From Malurus cyaneus samueli (Eukaryota; Chordata; Aves; Passeriformes; Maluridae): DNA of 64,000 bases. This document shows, piece after piece, positions 62,175 through 64,000 of the stretch. Position 1 is the stretch's first letter. The number at the start of each line of letters is the position of its first letter. A program made the position numbers and the translations under genes. The stretch is from assembly GCA_009741485.1 (NCBI GenBank), contig CM019214.1, positions 22,900,267 through 22,964,266 on the forward strand, in the 5' to 3' direction. The notes under the pieces were generated by a model. The model had not been told where the DNA came from. It did no database searches and was given only the letters and a program-made list of their open reading frames with translations.

Positions 62175-64000
62175 GTAACATTGTTTACAAAGCAACATTT
62201 TTAACTGACATTTAAAAAAAACATTTATCTAATTGTTCATGGTGATAACTGCTTTTGCAAATCAAGCGAGCCATTAATTTTATAAGTGAAAACTTTTCTA
62301 AAGATGAATAAGAATTTCTGTTTTGAATATCATGCCTCAAGTGGAACTTAGTTTTAAAAAAAGCCAAATACTTTGGTTTGCTTTCAGCAAAGCTGTGTCT
62401 CTTTTGTTGTGTCTCCAGTTTTCACATCTGTAACCTGACTGATGAGCTTTTGCTAATTGAAGCATTTGAATTTCTTCTGCCTGTTTGAGAATTTAAATCA
62501 AGGCAATTGTACATTCTCACTTCATTCATTAGCAAGCTGTAATGCTAAATTTATTATTATTTTCCCTCTCTGAAGAGCTTGTTCACATGCCTGTTTCCAA
62601 AGTAGGATTCTCCAGTCTCGTTTGCATGTGGGAATGGGATGGGTAGCACAACTTTTTTCCTTTGTTTTTTTTTTTTTTTACGGTGTTTTTAAGGTAGATG
62701 AGTGCCTTGAAAAAATTGGACTGCATTAAAATGACTTCTCTTTCGTCTCCGTATCTCTTATTCCCATGCATGAAGTTTTTCTGTTCATAATGGCCACTGT
62801 TGCCTTCACTCTCCAAAACGAAGAATCCTGAATATGTGCCTTCAGAACCAGTGCTAGTTTTTAAATTTTAATATTTTTATCCTAAGAAGAGACAATTGAA
62901 TTGTCCTTAACCTGCTAGCCATCCTTCCCAGTTTGATGGCTGAAGCCAGCTTGTGCTGGGGCAGCACTAGCAGGCATTGGTAGGGCTTTCCTATTTTGTT
63001 GTTATCGAGGCTTCAAAATACATTTGATGTAGAGAAGGTCTCTTACCTGGTTAGAGTTTTGGGAGAGCCTTTATGTTTTTTGCCTTCAAAATGAGCTGTT
63101 GGGATTTTTAGGGACTGTGAGGTCAGTTTCCTTTAAGTATTTCTTTAAGGCAGTATCTCCCTTCCCTGTTCACTCACATTTTCTGTGGTATGTGTCAGAT
63201 TTCCTCTATTTCTCTGATCTTAAAAAGTGAAGGTTGAATGTTAACCTGCATGTTAAAGTGATAGGGGAATATGCTCTAATCCTGTGAGGGACTTCTTTGT
63301 ACTTCTTTGAAGGATTTTGTAGACTCCATTCTGCTTGAAGAGTGAACAGTATGAGCAAGTTGTGTTGCAGAGGACAGGCTTTGGGAAGGCAGCTATGGTT
63401 TGTTGTTGCTTTCTTGGGTTTCTTATGACAAAGCAAGGATATAAGGTCCCAATAATTGTCTTGAACTTGCTGCTTTCCCAAGACTTTCTTAAAAGAAAAA
63501 CATTCTTTTGTTGTGTATTTTCTAATTTCATGTGCCTTGGACTGTTTTCTGTTGCATGAAATATTTGAGAAATGCATGTGTGGGCTTTTCCAGTTATTTA
63601 CTCTTATTATTAGGCAAATACCACATCACTGATGTGTATTGTGGGATTAGTTTGTGACCTGTAGATTTTAAGTGGCAATGGGAACTTCTTTGAAAGGAAA
63701 AGAAAAGCGAATATGATGCTGTAACATCCGTTACAAGCTGTTAAAGTCAGATTTCAGTCAGTGGGGAAGAACAATTGCTTCTGTGACTGTTTATTTATGT
63801 TTTAAGATATGAGTGGTATGAAGAGAGCCAATAAACACAGACAGGAAGACTAGAGTGATAAGGCAGATTATTACCTCGTTTTTGTTGGTTTGTTTGTTTA
63901 GGCCTGAAGAAGCCAAGTGAGGGTTGTTACTGAGGCAGTGGGTTCTCTTTCTAGCAATATTGCAGGACACAGTACTGAAGAAAGTGGCATGCGTGTCCTT
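62175..64000 (+). other. OFD1: OFD1 intron running to window end
   Basis: No further exon could be recognised. The C-terminal Glu/Arg-rich coiled-coil exons expected for OFD1 are not present, so they must lie to the right. Confidence 0.6.

Overview
This window is vertebrate, almost certainly bird, genomic DNA. Small exons are separated by kilobase AT-rich introns. Promoters sit in sharp CpG islands, and most interspersed repeats are CR1 LINE fragments, the typical avian LINE. There is also one solo LTR of a kind common in bird genomes. The gene order TCEANC(+) - RAB9A(+) - TRAPPC2(-) - OFD1(+) matches the human Xp22.2 block (EGFL6-TCEANC-RAB9A-TRAPPC2-OFD1-GPM6B), which is autosomal in birds. 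No prokaryotic feature, CRISPR array or operon was seen.

Layout: 1-4.2 kb has no recognisable gene. A CpG island at about 4.66-5.15 kb, flanked by oppositely oriented CR1 copies, is the likely TCEANC promoter. The single main TCEANC coding exon is at 15.9-17.0 kb, after an intron holding a solo LTR (10.3-10.9 kb) and a long CR1 copy (11.6-13.0 kb). From 17.2 to 24.2 kb is intergenic sequence with one CR1 copy. A pyrimidine-rich minisatellite (24.2-24.77 kb) abuts a second CpG island (24.77-25.26 kb), the probable RAB9A promoter. The intronless RAB9A coding sequence is at 33.0-33.6 kb. TRAPPC2 lies tail-to-tail with it on the minus strand (four coding exons, 38.8-42.5 kb). TRAPPC2 and OFD1 share a third CpG island (42.93-43.73 kb) as a head-to-head promoter containing an (AAGGG)n array. 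Sixteen OFD1 coding exons run from 43.8 to 62.2 kb, encoding about 795 residues; the 3' end of the gene lies beyond the window.

The genes serve different housekeeping functions. TCEANC is a TFIIS-like transcription elongation factor homologue. RAB9A is a late-endosome-to-Golgi Rab GTPase, TRAPPC2 (sedlin) is a TRAPP vesicle-tethering subunit, and OFD1 is a centriole/ciliary coiled-coil protein. Only TRAPPC2 and OFD1 appear directly linked, through the shared promoter.

The clearest unusual signals are an AT-AC (U12-type) intron in TRAPPC2, an in-frame upstream exon that could extend TCEANC by 21 residues, two G-run-rich arrays next to promoters, and two unidentified antisense exon-like segments in introns. 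Exon boundaries were read by eye from splice sites, reading phase and remembered human protein sequences. Nothing was confirmed with transcripts or database searches.
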